Below are positions 1 to 12,700 of a DNA stretch of 64,000 nt, in pieces. The number at the start of each line of letters is the position of its first letter. The first letter of the stretch is position 1. This DNA comes from Pipra filicauda. Its lineage: Eukaryota > Chordata > Aves > Passeriformes > Pipridae. Where the stretch lies: the NCBI RefSeq assembly GCF_003945595.2, contig NW_024104351.1, positions 930,001 through 994,000 of the forward strand, in the 5' to 3' direction. The position numbers and the translations under genes were made by a program. Under the pieces are notes generated by a model. The model saw only the letters and a list, made by a program, of their open reading frames with translations, did not search any database and was not told where the DNA came from.

Positions 1-750
1 AAGCTCTGAGTGACAAAGAACAAGCCCAGACAGCCATAGGGGGCCATCTGTACATGTTCATATAGGGTGAAAAGTGGAAGCAGAAACTCTTCTGCTTGTA
101 TTTTGCCTGCATCTAAACTGCATGTACTTCGTTTTATCAGTACTGAAGTTATTCACATAGCTGATAAAAGCATTTTTTTCAAGGGTAAATTATGGGCAAG
201 GATAACAATTCTGTATCAATAATAGTTACATTTAAAATAAATTATTATTAATTATTATTTAAATTAAATAATTAAATTAATAATAATAATTGTATCTCTG
301 AAAGTCATTGCTTCAAGGAGAAATGGTGCTTCTAGCAAATACTATTTGTCTTAGGAGTCCTTTGTATGATGTCATTGAGGCTAAGAAGTATGATGAGGGT
401 AGATGGGTAAACTAAAGTACAGCTTGTTGAGTTCAGAAAAACATCAACTGAGTTTTGAGCTGATATTTTCAGAGTCAACAGGCAGAATCTGTCCCTAAGC
501 TTAGGAAATCTGGCCAGATATGTTGTAAACATGAAACTGGGTGATTGGTAATCCATTTCTGAATGTTTCAGACAGGTGCTTTGCAGGCAAGAGTCCATTT
601 GTAGACATTATATACAGTTCTGCCAGCAACTATTACTCATCTCCTATTTTATTTCCATTAACTAAAGTAGGAAAACTCTACTCAGACTGCAGTAGCATTT
701 TTTGGATCAGGGTTTTGTCATTATTAGAAAAAGTACAAGAGGTAGAGGAC
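1..750. other. Unassigned sequence, no gene seen
   Basis: AT-rich non-coding sequence with a run of A/T-only low-complexity DNA at about 228-292. Short open frames on both strands show no recognisable domain, codon bias or exon structure, so I treat them as chance. Confidence 0.6.
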
Positions 751-892
751 TCTGAGGTTAGTTCAGTTGGTTAGAGCATGGTTCTAGTAATACCAAGGTC
801 ATGGGTTTGATGTCTGTATGGGCTATTCACTTGAGAGTTGGACTCCATCCTTGTGGATCCCTTCCAATTCAGAATATTCTGTGACTCTGTGT
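751..892 (+). repeat. tRNA-Ile-headed SINE with CR1 tail (TguSINE1-like)
   Basis: The first ~70 bases read as a decayed tRNA-Ile: an A-box-like TTAGTTCAGTTGG followed by GGTTAGAGCATGG, then CCAAGGTCATGGGTTTGAT around the former T-arm and B box, and TATGGGCTA at the acceptor end. The second half is a CR1 3' end: GAGTTGGACTCCATCC, then TTGTGGATCCCTTCCAA and a terminal TTCTGTGACTCTGTG. This tRNA-plus-CR1-tail architecture is that of TguSINE1, a passerine SINE mobilised by CR1 enzymes. The B box is mutated, so it is unlikely to be transcribed. No target duplication is visible, as usual for CR1-type insertion. A second copy lies at 22811-22948. Confidence 0.85.
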
Positions 893-2798
893 AGCTGAAT
901 TAGCACAAATAAAAATTTCCATTAATACCATCTAGAGGTTTGGAAATATGTTGGGTAAATAGGAGAAGAATGGAGAAGGAAAGTAATAGACCAAAATCTG
1001 GATGCTGGAAATTCCAAGTAATTTGTAAGTGATATAAAATGTTACTTTCTCTTTAGAGAATATATACCTTTAAAAGAGATGTCCTGAAAGAAAGTAGGCT
1101 TGCTTAGTAGCACACTACACTGCTGCCCTTGCAAAAATAAAGTGGAACTGAGAGATAAATTCTCATCTTCTCCTCCCTCGATTCCCAACCCCCTTCTCTG
1201 CTCCCTCAACCTCACACATCTATTGCTTCTCTGAGGGCTCTTCTTTCCTTCACTGGAAGTGAAACTTTATTTTGTTTCAACAGTACTGGTTCTTGTATTA
1301 ACAACATAAGCTCATGATCACAACCATGTTAAAGCCTTCAAACAGCAAAAGCTTGTGTACCAGTTTCTCAGATAGGAGAGTGGCTGATAAAATCTCATCC
1401 ATGTACATTCCTATAGCAATAAAAAACTAGGTAAAATTTGGCACCATTGCAGTTGGTTTCTCTTCATTGCCTTTTTTTTAAAATTTATTTATCTTACCTT
1501 TCTATCGAAGGCAAAAGGCTTTACAAATCTGTATCTTTCTCAGCTCTCATTGTTTTACTCCCTTAGAGGACAGAATAATTATCTTTTTTAAAATATTTCA
1601 AAGATAATCAAATAGAATTTCCTGTAAAACTACCTCTGCCGGTGAAGGAAATTTTAAAGTGTAATTTCTACTACAAAGAACAAGTTGATAGATCTGTATT
1701 TTTCTTAACTACTTTTTTTTCCAATTATGTCAATAATGATAGAGGACATAGCAGAACTGTACAAGTCCATATATCTGTATTGAACCCTGATTCTTGCTCT
1801 GTTATTATGCAGATGAGACTGTTTCTTTATTCCAACAGTAGATATCCATCATAATCAGTCAGATCTCAGATTCACTTGCAGAGGACTTTATTCTTCCATA
1901 ATAACTATTGCTTAAATAGAGCCACCTTCTGAGCATAGTTTTGACTAATATTCCAGTTTCCTAGGAGCAGTAAAAACTGACTGCAATTCTACTTCCGTTG
2001 TCTTCCACTTCTTGTTATGGCATAGAGCAAATAGGTAAATGAAGTATTGGAGATACTAAGCTGTTGTAACTCTTCTGTTGAGGAGGACAAATACATCAAA
2101 TCTATGAAGGAACTAAGAGAATTTTGGGGGATTTAGTTTTCAGGTTTTTTAAATGCTAATTTAAAAAGTGTTGACCAAATTATTCCTGCTGCATGCATAA
2201 TTTCCAAGTTTGCTGTTGTTCGTTTAAGTGTTCTCTTATTTAATGTTGCCATGTGACTTTTGGTCTCCATGTGAGGCTTTCTATCTCAGTACTAATCTAC
2301 ATTTCTCTACAGAAAATGGAAAGAGGAAAGGCATGTTGGGACAATGTTTAATAACATCTCAGAAAAACACTTATCTTGGAATAGGCTTAATTGGAAAAGC
2401 TTAGGTCTCGGTACAGTTGAGAGGAAGCCTAGACAAATTGTTCAGAAAAGTTTCCTAGCTTTCCAATAGCTGAAGCTGAAGACAAGTGAATAGCATTCTT
2501 CATGGTCTACTACAGAGATGTCTTTCCTAATCAGAGGTGATTTAATCCTGAATAAAGTAAAAATTGTTTGGCTGTTCAGTGAGAGTTGCTTGGTTACTTC
2601 TATTACTGTGATAACCAGCTTTGAGACCTCTATGTAACTACATCCACGGCCAGCTACTTGGGGATGCTTTAATGTTGTGACTTCAAGGCAGGTAACAAGG
2701 ATGTCAAATTCAGGTGGAAATACAAAAAAAAATAAAGATTTTTATTCCCCACATTCTTGCAGAAATCAAAGTTCTGATCTAATATCAGTCCTTAGTTC
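893..2798. other. Unassigned sequence, no gene seen
   Basis: Nothing recognised. A pyrimidine-rich patch at about 1165-1215 and ordinary A/T runs are present; open frames are short and unsupported. Confidence 0.6.
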
Positions 2799-2965
2799 AC
2801 AGGTTGCCCAGCGAAGTTGTGGATGCCCCATCCCTGGAAGTGTTCAAGGCTAGTGTAGACAGGACTTTGAGCAACCCGGTTAATGAAAGGTGTTCCTACT
2901 CATGGCAGGAGGGTTGGAACTAGATGATCTTTAAGGTCCCTTCCAGCACAAACCATTCTATAATT
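2799..2965 (+). repeat. CR1 LINE 3' end, 5'-truncated
   Basis: This holds only the final ~165 bases of a CR1 element: CACAGGTTGCCCAGCGAAG, GATGCCCCATCCCTGGAAG, GGGTTGGAACTAGATGATC and the end CCATTCTATAATTCC. It is collinear with the end of the copy at 16525-16928. It lies wholly in the 3' UTR, so there is no coding sequence. Severe 5' truncation is normal for CR1. Confidence 0.9.
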
Positions 2966-5900
2966 CCATCTTGTAGATCTGCTTTTGCTGTGTGAGTTTA
3001 CGGCAGTGACCCTCACCAGTTTACCTGAACTATGCTTTCACTAGTGTATGTGAAGGTAGAAGAGGAATAATATGCTGTTATTGTTACCTTATGCAGTATT
3101 CATTTGTACTGGACAGGTTGATTTGTGGGAGGAAGTTAAGGAGTACTTTTCCTGTTAGCAGTACCTCTTGCAATCAGTATTCTCCTCCGTTAACACTGAG
3201 TCAATGGTAATTTAATTGATGTAGTTGGTACAACAGTTCACTCTCCTCTCAAGAAAGAAAGATTACTCCATTGAAATTCAAAGGAAAAAAGAGAGAGTAG
3301 GTATCACTTTGGTCTTTCTAATAGTTCCATAGAAAACACAAATTCACTTTAATGTCAGCCATTTGCTGTTACACAAAGGAGATCTAACTTAAAGCGCATA
3401 ATATGTAACTTCTAAATTTTACCCAGGACCTCTCTCTACAGGACCTCCAGACTCCAAATCAAATCTCCATCTCTTGTTGTTTGATTATCTTGCCACAATA
3501 TTAACTCTTTACTCAAAGATCATGGTCTGTATTCTCAACTTGCATGAATGAACATAGCTCATTTGCTTCTAAAGAAGTTGTGCCCATTTCAATCAGACAA
3601 GTCCAAGGCCCTAGCACTACAGTTTTATATGTAAATGGCATTTATATGCTTTGCATAGAACAGTGGGGTCTAAAATACAATTAATAGATAAACTATTTAT
3701 TATTTCAATGCTGGATTGTTTATTATTAATTCCTGAATTTTTAACATATTATTTACCAAGTGACTATAAAAAAGATTTTAATTTCTTCACTAAAGAGAAT
3801 GTCCTATATTCCTTTCTAGCATCACATTCACCAAAGCACAGTAAAGTGTGCACCAAGCCACTCCTTGATTCACGTCTAAACAACTTGGTATAAAGAAACA
3901 AATTTTTATTTCTAGTAATTTTATTTTGAGCAAAAATTTATTGCTACAAACAGCAGTCCAAGCTATACAGTTGTCTATAAACTACAAGAGGAGCTCACAG
4001 CTCAGTCTTAGAATCAGAATATTCCTAAAACTGCTCCTGGCAGCCTTCTTGACTTGTACTCAAGGCTTTGAGCTATAGTGTTACCTGTGTTAGTCTGCCC
4101 CATACAGACTCACTGTAACCAGAAGGTCCACATCCTATAAAAGATGCCTCTGAAAGCTTACACTCTAATGCAAATCTCATTTGCAAGCATAAACCTTATT
4201 ACAAAGGAAAACCTTTCTCACAGGAGAATCCTACAATTTCACTGTGCCATTTCAGGGTATTACTCCATTTGTCTAAGTGTGAACTCTCTGAGCTCTAGAC
4301 CAGAATATGTATGGGGGAAAAAGTAATAAATGTGAGTGTACTGGCTCACCTCGGAACTCTCTGCCTTTACTCTCAATGCAATTTAAGCTTTGAAAAAGAT
4401 CTGTTTGTGAAAAACTGTTGGAAAACATTGATGTTGTAAGCCAGAGAATTGTTAGTCTTTGATCAAACATTTTCATTTTTTTTCTATGATTACTCAGTTC
4501 TAGGTGAAGCTTGGTTAAGAATGACTCGGACTTGCGTTGAGTAAGAAAAGACATGGCCAAAGCACAGATTTCTGGACTGCTGCAAGAAGGGTTAAATCAC
4601 TGATCACTTAGGAAAAGTGTGGATTGTTTTATACATAATCATGGATAAATGTTACATGGATACATAATTGGATAAAAGTTGGTACAGTGTGTAAATACTA
4701 CCATTAAAATTAGCAATTGCTAATGGTACATTTGCTACCTTTAAAGTAATCTTACGCAATCCATGAACATTACGTGATCACACTCATGGTCCAAAAGCTC
4801 TTACATGATCCAGAAGTTTTTCAAAATGCAATGGAAAGTGTAAAGTGGGGGAAAAGTGATCTGGATATAAGGATTTAACAAGGTGTGTAGGTAATTAATA
4901 CCCTCTCTCTCTCAGGGAGGAAGCAAAAGAAAGAGGTATACATTCAGAGACATGCCCAATAGTTAATTAAGGAAAGCCAAAATACCAGGAAATTTAAATC
5001 AGACAAAGACTGCTAATCTCCAAGCACAGTGTGGATAATCTCTTGTGCTGTTGAAAGAAAAAAAAATAGCTACAAGTCACAATTCCCTTACTTCTTGAGA
5101 TGTTTGGGTTTACAAAGACTGGAAATATTCAAGCCAGAGGCATGGTGGACCTGACAGATTTTGCTGTAATTGTGGTTGTCCATTCTTTGACAAAGAAGTA
5201 GAAAATCTCACATTCCTGATATGCTGTCTTCATGAAACCAAGGCTTTTTTTTCCATAGTCACCTTAGCTTGCTGTTAGTCTAAAGGTGTGGTCACAAAGT
5301 AAAACATGATGAACAAATATCCTGAAGGGAGCAAACACAAAAAAGGACTACATAAAGAACAGCCCATGCAGACAGCTTGATGTCCAGAACAGTGTGCATT
5401 AATGCACCCATGATACAATATTTGACCACAGAAGCTCAACAGAGATTAATTGGTCTCATAATTGCATCAGGGTACAATTTCTGGTTCCTACACCACCTTG
5501 TTTGATTTAGTCCAGAGACCTCAGTACCATACTCCATTACACACACTATGTCCGCATTTGCAGGCTCTTTGTTCACATTCAGAAACTCGCCTGTTACCCC
5601 AAGTGTCATGACAAAAGTAATTGTAAATTCAGAGTGAATTTTATCATCTCTGCAGTTCTTCCACTCATCAAATTCAGTTCTACCACTCATGAACAATTCA
5701 GTTCATTACCCTTTTAGATACAAAAGTCAAGAGCTGCAAATTATTTTAGTGTACATATAGTATACACGTTTTTCACTTTGATGGCTAATATGGTCTCCTG
5801 GGTTACAGTGTTTCTTTATCTGGCAGCTCTGTGAAGAGAAGGAAATTGGCCAAAAACTAGCACTTTTGGTGAAAGTTTTTTAAAAAGTTTTCCTTTCTTT

Positions 5901-8900
5901 GAATAAAAAGCTTTGTCCCATCTAAAATTATCTGTGGAAAAGAAAAAAAGGATAATAAAACAAAGTAATTTTGAATCTTCCCATAGGTTGTAGTTTTTTA
6001 TAAATGCTTTTTGTTTAACAAGTTTTGAAAATGCTTTCATTAATAAACTCTTACTTATTCAGAAGCTGCCGAACATTGACAAATACAAGCCTGGCACAGA
6101 CTTGACAAATTTATTTCTGGATTAATGCTTATTCAGTTTTCCTTGCTGTTATAATTTCTTTTCAGGAAAGGTAATAGTGCTTAGTCAAGCTCAGTACAGC
6201 ACCTAGGACATTCTGTGCACTGTCAGCAACTATTGCTAAGTAATCGTATTCCCACATATTTGTGTTTCTTACAAATGTAGTCAATTCCTTGGTACCTAAG
6301 TTAAATATCTTATAAAAAAAATTGCCACTTAATCTCCTTGTATTGAATTACAATCTAAGTAAATGTAGTGAGGAAATGTGCAATGACTTTGGGGAACATA
6401 GCAATGACTGTGGTGTGCAGAATAGGCCTGTTTCTGATGCACAATTCTTGTGCCTGCTTGCCGGCACTGTGTGCACTCATTTTTAATATTAAAATCCATC
6501 TGCAGCTCATGTAAATCTAGTAGTGAGGACAACAGTGAGGGCAAGGCACACTTGTACAGGTTTTGTATTCATTCTTAAGAACACTAATGTTCTTATAAAC
6601 AAGATAAGTGAGGTAATTTGATCGTCTTTTTCCTTTTTAAATTATGTATCAGAAATATCCAGTGGCTCTAGTATGTTGACTCAAACTATTGTTAATGTAA
6701 AGAGGCTTGAATACTCCTGTTGCTTCTAGTCCGGAATCATCCATTTGACTATTGCATTCCATGGCTTTACATTTAAACAAATGTCATTGCAGGTAATAAA
6801 ATGAAGGTAGCAAAGATTTTTTTCTGGCTAATCATTTCTGGTAGTTGGGGAAAAGGTTCATTCAGAACCTGGGGATTAGCAAAGTGTATTTGTGTAGAGG
6901 AGCTGTGTGGTCAAATGAAAAACTGGATCTTTAATTCTGAAGGTCTCTTCCTTGTTACAACACAAAAGCCTTCTTTGTTACAACACGATAAGTTTCTTGT
7001 TATTGTTACCCATTCACTTGAAGAAGAGAAAATCCCATCTCTCTGCTGTGACTTGGATTACATATTATAATTGGTATTATTATAATGACGCAAAAGAATA
7101 AAGGAAAGCTTTGTACCAGTGTTAATAAACTACCCACAATTACCTTAAGGAAATTATTAAAACCTGAGGAGAAATAAGTTAAGTGGAACTCTCACATAAT
7201 GCTAAAAGAAAAGTCTCAAAAAAAAAAAAAAGAAAATAGATACTTTTCATTTGTTTTAACAGTGGAAATCGAAATACTTTAAACATGTATGACAATGTTT
7301 ATTCATTTATTCTTGTGTATATTCTAATTTGAAGCCTTTTTTTGAAATAACATATATCTTTAATCACAGTGGGTTACAAATGATACTACTTGTCTTCGTA
7401 GACATTGAAAAAATATAAATATATTTTAAATGAAAACCCACTTGTGTTCCTTCTTCATGGACTTGACCATTCTTTGAGTTTTATTTCTCTAGGTGATCTA
7501 TGCATCCTTGATTCATTAAATTTATTCAATTTGAAGATTAAAATAATTTGAGTGGGAAATTCTTGGCATCTTAATGTAAAATGCTTAAGATTAACCTTAT
7601 ATGAATGCATACAGAAAAAATGTATTATCTACACAAATAAACACCAGTTGGAGGGTTCAAGAAAAATTTTTCTTTCAATTTCTATTTAAGTATGAATTTC
7701 TACACCTTAAATAAACTTCAAAGCTACAAAAACCACAACAGCAAACAACCTTAGGCATACTGACACTTGCATATAGCGTTCTGAGTTAGTTTAAAATGCA
7801 ATTAGTTGTCCCTTGACAGACTTTATTTCTCAAAAATTGAGAAAAATAACATGCAATGCTAATACTTTCCAGGACTGAAATGAAGGAGTTAAAAAAAAAA
7901 AAAAAAGAGATAAAGAAAGCAAGAGTATTTGCAAAACAATATCTGAGTCATTAAAAATTTTTAGATGTGAAAGTGACAGAATAATGAAAGGAATATAATC
8001 ATACATTTCCAGTCAGAGAAATCAGGATCAGAGTAACAAGAAGAGCATCTAAACTGTGTACTTGTGTCCACTATCTGTGACTTCTTGGGAGTGCACCTTT
8101 TGCTTTGCACTTTTTGTATCATAATGCTACCAGGCTGAAGTGGTGACTGTAGTCATCCTCTTCTATGACCTCACTGCACCTCATCTCATATTTTTTTCAC
8201 ATTCATAATAAAAAGTCTTTCACAGCACTTACAAGACTCCCTGAATGGTTCTTGTTTATTTTCTCATTACTGAAGCATCCCTCTTAGCTTAATTTGCAAG
8301 AGTCCTGCTGTGGCCTGAAAGATAAACTTTTTTTTTTGGAAACTTTTGAGTTTAGCAATTTTCTGATGCAGTTTCTCCTTGACTTTTTCTTACCTAAAAG
8401 ACTTCTGCCTTCATTCAGTAACTCGCCATAGTTTCTGGCTGTTTTGTTTGAATTTCTGAATGTTAAGATTGAAATCACTAGCTGCTCTTTTATCCTTTAC
8501 CTATTGGTAATCTCAGAGAGAGTGGCCACAATGAAAATTTTTAATTGGACAGCATCAATTTAGCAACAGTGAAAGTAGGGTCAATTTTGTTCTCCACCTG
8601 TGATCACAGCAAAGAGAATGATGTCAGGATAAAATAAGACCCATCAGAATGGAGGATGAATTGAAAAGCATCCAGTAAACAGAAAGGTGTAAGGTGGAGG
8701 CTTGGAGAGCTGGAAGTAATGAGCAACAGATGTGGAAAGCTGATGACAAAAGGGAAGACTCAAGAATCAAGGTGTAATAGCAAGGAGAATAGCAAATGAT
8801 ATAGTAACTTCATTCCCTTGAGAATTATCCACTGTAGTGCAGCCATGTCAACACATAGTGCACATATTGGCTACCTGATTCTCTCCTTTAATCATACAGT

Positions 8901-9502
8901 TGTTTCAGTGTTACCTCTCAGGATCATCTGCCAACTTAAAAAAATGATAGCATTTTATGAAAAGTTTTCTCGACACACAGCAATATCTGACAGCACACAA
9001 ACTTACCAAGAAAAGTAACACTTTTGGTTTTACTGTCTCCTGAGACAAGAATCAGAGATGATTTACAGTTCATTTGTTTACTCAGAATGTGTCCTATATT
9101 TTTTTCATAAATTTTAGAATGAAAATATCATCTATTCCCTTTAAAAAAAAAGGAAGTCCTCACAGAGCTTTGTTTCATTACTCTTAATGAAACAGGAAAA
9201 AACTGCTTTATCAGGTGTTTATGAGACAGCCCCTGTCTAGAGAAGTGATCTCAGTACTTTTATATTACTGAATGATTAATACTATGATTAGAATGATTAA
9301 CACTATCATTAATAGTGTTACAAACTACCTGAAAAATCAAAGTCTTCTGATGTAAAGTCTTTGATTTGAGACACACAAAGTGCTGCAATCTGCATTTAGT
9401 GAGGCAGAAAGTTATTTGCCAGTTATTTTATGCCAGTACTGCTCTTCGGGACATGGATAAACTCTTGTTTACCACTATGTCCTACTGAGAATACAGTAAA
9501 TA
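2966..9502. other. Unassigned sequence, no gene seen
   Basis: Low-GC DNA without recognised genes or repeats. It contains poly(A) runs near 7219 and 7890, and a TC run near 4903. An imperfect hairpin lies at 9449-9482 (GGACAT near the start pairs with ATGTCC at the end). Another, AACACTAT/ATAGTGTT, lies near 9300-9320. A frame of 86 residues on the minus strand at 5436-5696 has no recognisable motif. Confidence 0.55.
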
Positions 9503-9775
9503 GATGTTCGATTCCCTGTCAGGGGACTTCCCCAGGCAGATGGAGCTCGTCAGCCCTGTAAGGCCATCCATCTAAGAGAAGGTCACTCTAAACAAACCTA
9601 CGTCCTGAGGACCTCGCTGCCACTGTCCAAGCTTGCTTGGCCCCGGCAGATGAACCTTAGGATTAAAGGGTGGGCTCAGTTCAGCGCACACTGTGTCTCA
9701 CCTAAAAAATCCACTGCGTAGGCTTGAAGGGTAAAGACCTTTCCTAAATCTTCGTTCGCGAAGACTGGCCATGAA
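9503..9775 (+). repeat. SINE-like element ending in the RTE-like LINE terminus
   Basis: A GC-richer island of about 270 bases in AT-rich DNA. Its last ~45 bases (TAAAGACC, TTTCCTAAATCTTCG, TTCGCGAAG, GGCCATGA) match the 3' terminus of the RTE-like LINE copies at 17931-17993, 41499-41622 and 58120-58452. The upstream ~225 bases match none of the LINE coding sequence seen in this window. The left end contains GTTCGATTCC, which fits a Pol III B box, and two small palindromes around CCCTGTCAGGGG and GGGGACTTCCCC; I see no convincing A box. The right end runs into an ATGA/A-rich tail. The hexamer TAAATA occurs on both sides (9497-9502 and 9789-9794) but is too simple to count as a firm target duplication. 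Most likely a SINE mobilised by the LINE; alternatively an internally deleted LINE keeping its 5' UTR and tail. Confidence 0.65.
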
Positions 9776-12700
9776 AAATGAAAAAAATTAAATACTTCAC
9801 TTGTTATTAGCAGATGTTCTCTATACAGAACTTTGACTTCACAGAAGTGGTAGGAATATTGTGCCCTTACTTCACACAGGGCACAGGCTCTGATAGTCCC
9901 TAGGAAAGAGAAGAAATTAGGAAGTATGTCGGACACACGGAGGGGATAAGGTCAGATGCTATCAGACCACCTGGAAACCAGAAGCCAGTGGTTACAAATG
10001 TCATGAGGAAGGCTGTGAGAGCAGCTCTGACCACCACAGCTGAAAGCAATGATCAAGCCATTAGAATGAGGCAGTTTGAGGGGGTCTTTAAAATAAAGAG
10101 GGGAAAGGAAGGGGATAAATGGGAGTCAGAACTGAGTATTTAAGGGATTCCCTTGTGTTTGCAGTGGTCTGGGTTTAATTTTCTTGTGTTTTAGTAACAA
10201 CTGTGGAGCATCTGAGACTCAATATATTCTTTGCATTTCAAAGTAAGAAACACGAATAATTAAAACAAACAAAAAAAATTCTTGACATCCTATTAATACA
10301 ATTCTGAATTGTATCCCTGATCCACACATTTTTCAGAGCCTCCTCTCAAACTCATGACTTTCATGCAGATTAATACACAGCAAAATACAGCCATGAAACA
10401 GAAAATAAACTACAATTTCAGTAAAAATATAGTAATTTTAATCACAAATAGAAAATCTGTGTTGTATGAAAATGGAAAAACCTCAAATAAATATTTTGCT
10501 TTATGCCAAGAAAGGCCTAATTTCCATCTGTGTCATGAGACTTAAGACATAAATATAACTTTGGTATTTCTATCCATAAGTGCATATACAAGACCCAGTA
10601 AAGCTAAAGGCAGGTGAAGAATTTTACTTCTACCAGTTAGTTTCAAAATCTCAACTTTTTTTGAGCTGTATCTCAAATTTTTGTATCTCTGTTCTAATGC
10701 AGTCATGACAATGAACTTCATCAAGGTTCCTACAAGTACATTGTCTTAGCAGTAGCACAATACTCATCAGAGCAAGCTTCAGACACATAGCACAGATTAT
10801 CCTTCCTTTCCCCATCACTAGTGCTTGACCTAATGTGCATGTTCATCATACTAAATAATCTTGTGGCAATCAACTCCAATGCATGCAATACCTATGCACC
10901 AGGGCAGCTCAGAATGTTAAATATCACTTCAGGAAAATGGTATTTACATGCATGCTGACAGTTCATTTTCAGGTAGGAGCTTCTCAGCTGATTTGTACAC
11001 AGCAGTCTCATTCTCCAATCTTCCCACTGTGAAATTTTAGACAGCTTGTCTGCTGAGCCCTTGCCAGATCTATTAATATTTATACATTCCATACACATTC
11101 CAGTCAGAGCATGTTGCAGATCACTCTGACTTAGAAGCTATTAAGATTCATGACCCCTTTAGCTATTTAATCTATGGTCCTGAAGCCTTTGCAATCAGCT
11201 TACACTTGAAGAAAAGAGGACAAATCATTACTGTTCAAATATTGTCCTGCACAGTGTCCATTTGTAGTCCATCAAAGAGTAGTTAAGAGCTTCAATGCAT
11301 TCATTTATCTCAGAGACACAGGTTATTATAGGAGCCATTTTTTCCTTGGAAGAAGAGAGAATAAGAATGTTATTTACTCAGTTGCATTTAATTTTGGATT
11401 AAAGACTTTTTTTTAGCTGTGAATGCTTCTCTGCATAATAAACTAAATCTAATTAATTTTTTCTGTCCTCATATCTCAACATGCATTTGGATACATTGCA
11501 CAAGGACAGATGTGTTGACAAGGATATCCATGTCAAAAAAGCACAATCTGCCTCCTGAAATGTAGTGCTGACTCCACCTGAAGAAGGAGTTAGCATCCTC
11601 CCCTTCTTGAGGTTTATATGCATCTTCTTAGAATAGTGCTGTGTTTCATCACAGACTTCTTCAGGATCCATGAGAAATATCAAAGTTAGTTTTTTATTAA
11701 ATGCAAGTCATGTTTTTCTCTGTAACAGAGAGTTCAAGAGTGACTTCAGATGTCCACAGCTCTCAGCGAGTACAATGAAAGCATGGGAATTTGGCATCTC
11801 TAAAGATTTAAGTCTGAAGTCTGTAAAGGTACACATCTTTGTAGCAGAAAGTAAAGATGTAAAAAATTAATTAAAATAAGTGTTGCAAGTCTTAGGATAC
11901 TCAGATTTTAAAATAGAATTTGTAACTATGATCTTAAGGGCCTACTGAAAGCTTCAAGTCTGTGTCCTTAGGACTGAAATTTCTTTCACCTTGGGACGTA
12001 AATGGGTATCATCATACAATCAGTATCACCATCAGAGTGCTACTATTTTATGCTGCTCTCTTGGAAATAGCAAGTGTTATACAAGTGTTATATTTTGAAA
12101 ACTTAATCACCTGTTTTAAAAAATTTTAGGGGAAGATTGGGGGAGAATTTTGTCTGAAAATGTAAAGGAAGTATCGTACTGGTATTCTTGTACAGAAAAA
12201 AATAAACTATGATTTCTTTTAAAGCTGATCTCAATAAGTTTTATATTTTGTCTTGGGTTTGTTTGGTTTGTTGTTTTTTTTTTTATTTAACAGATCACAT
12301 TATGTAATTCTTTCACTAAATCCAGAACTTTGTTAATTGAAAAGGATGTTTCCAGATCTTGCCTACAGTCTAAAGGTCTAAAAAAATACAATGATTGAAA
12401 TTTTGAAATTACATTAAAATCTGTGATTAGACATTCTCTTCCTGGGGAACCTGTGTACATACACTATGAAAATTTGTGGAATACTGCAACATTGGCTTCT
12501 ACAGGAAGAAGATATATAGCGTTTACAGCGTATACAGTCCATATATTTTGTACCCTTTTTTTTTTGTACTTTCTTATCTCTAGAAACACTCAAGTAGAAA
12601 GGAGATCTTTCTTTTAAATTATTTGCTCTCAGTCACTGCCTTCCTACAGGAAGTCATGAAGTTTCTATCTGCAACTTTATTGTTTTCTGTGTGATGAAAT

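Noticed and set aside
755..825. tRNA-Ile-like sequence
   Set aside because: Fused to a CR1 tail and mutated in the B box; it is a SINE head, not a tRNA gene.
9497..9794. TAAATA hexamers as target duplication of the SINE-like element
   Set aside because: Too short and simple in AT-rich DNA to count as evidence.
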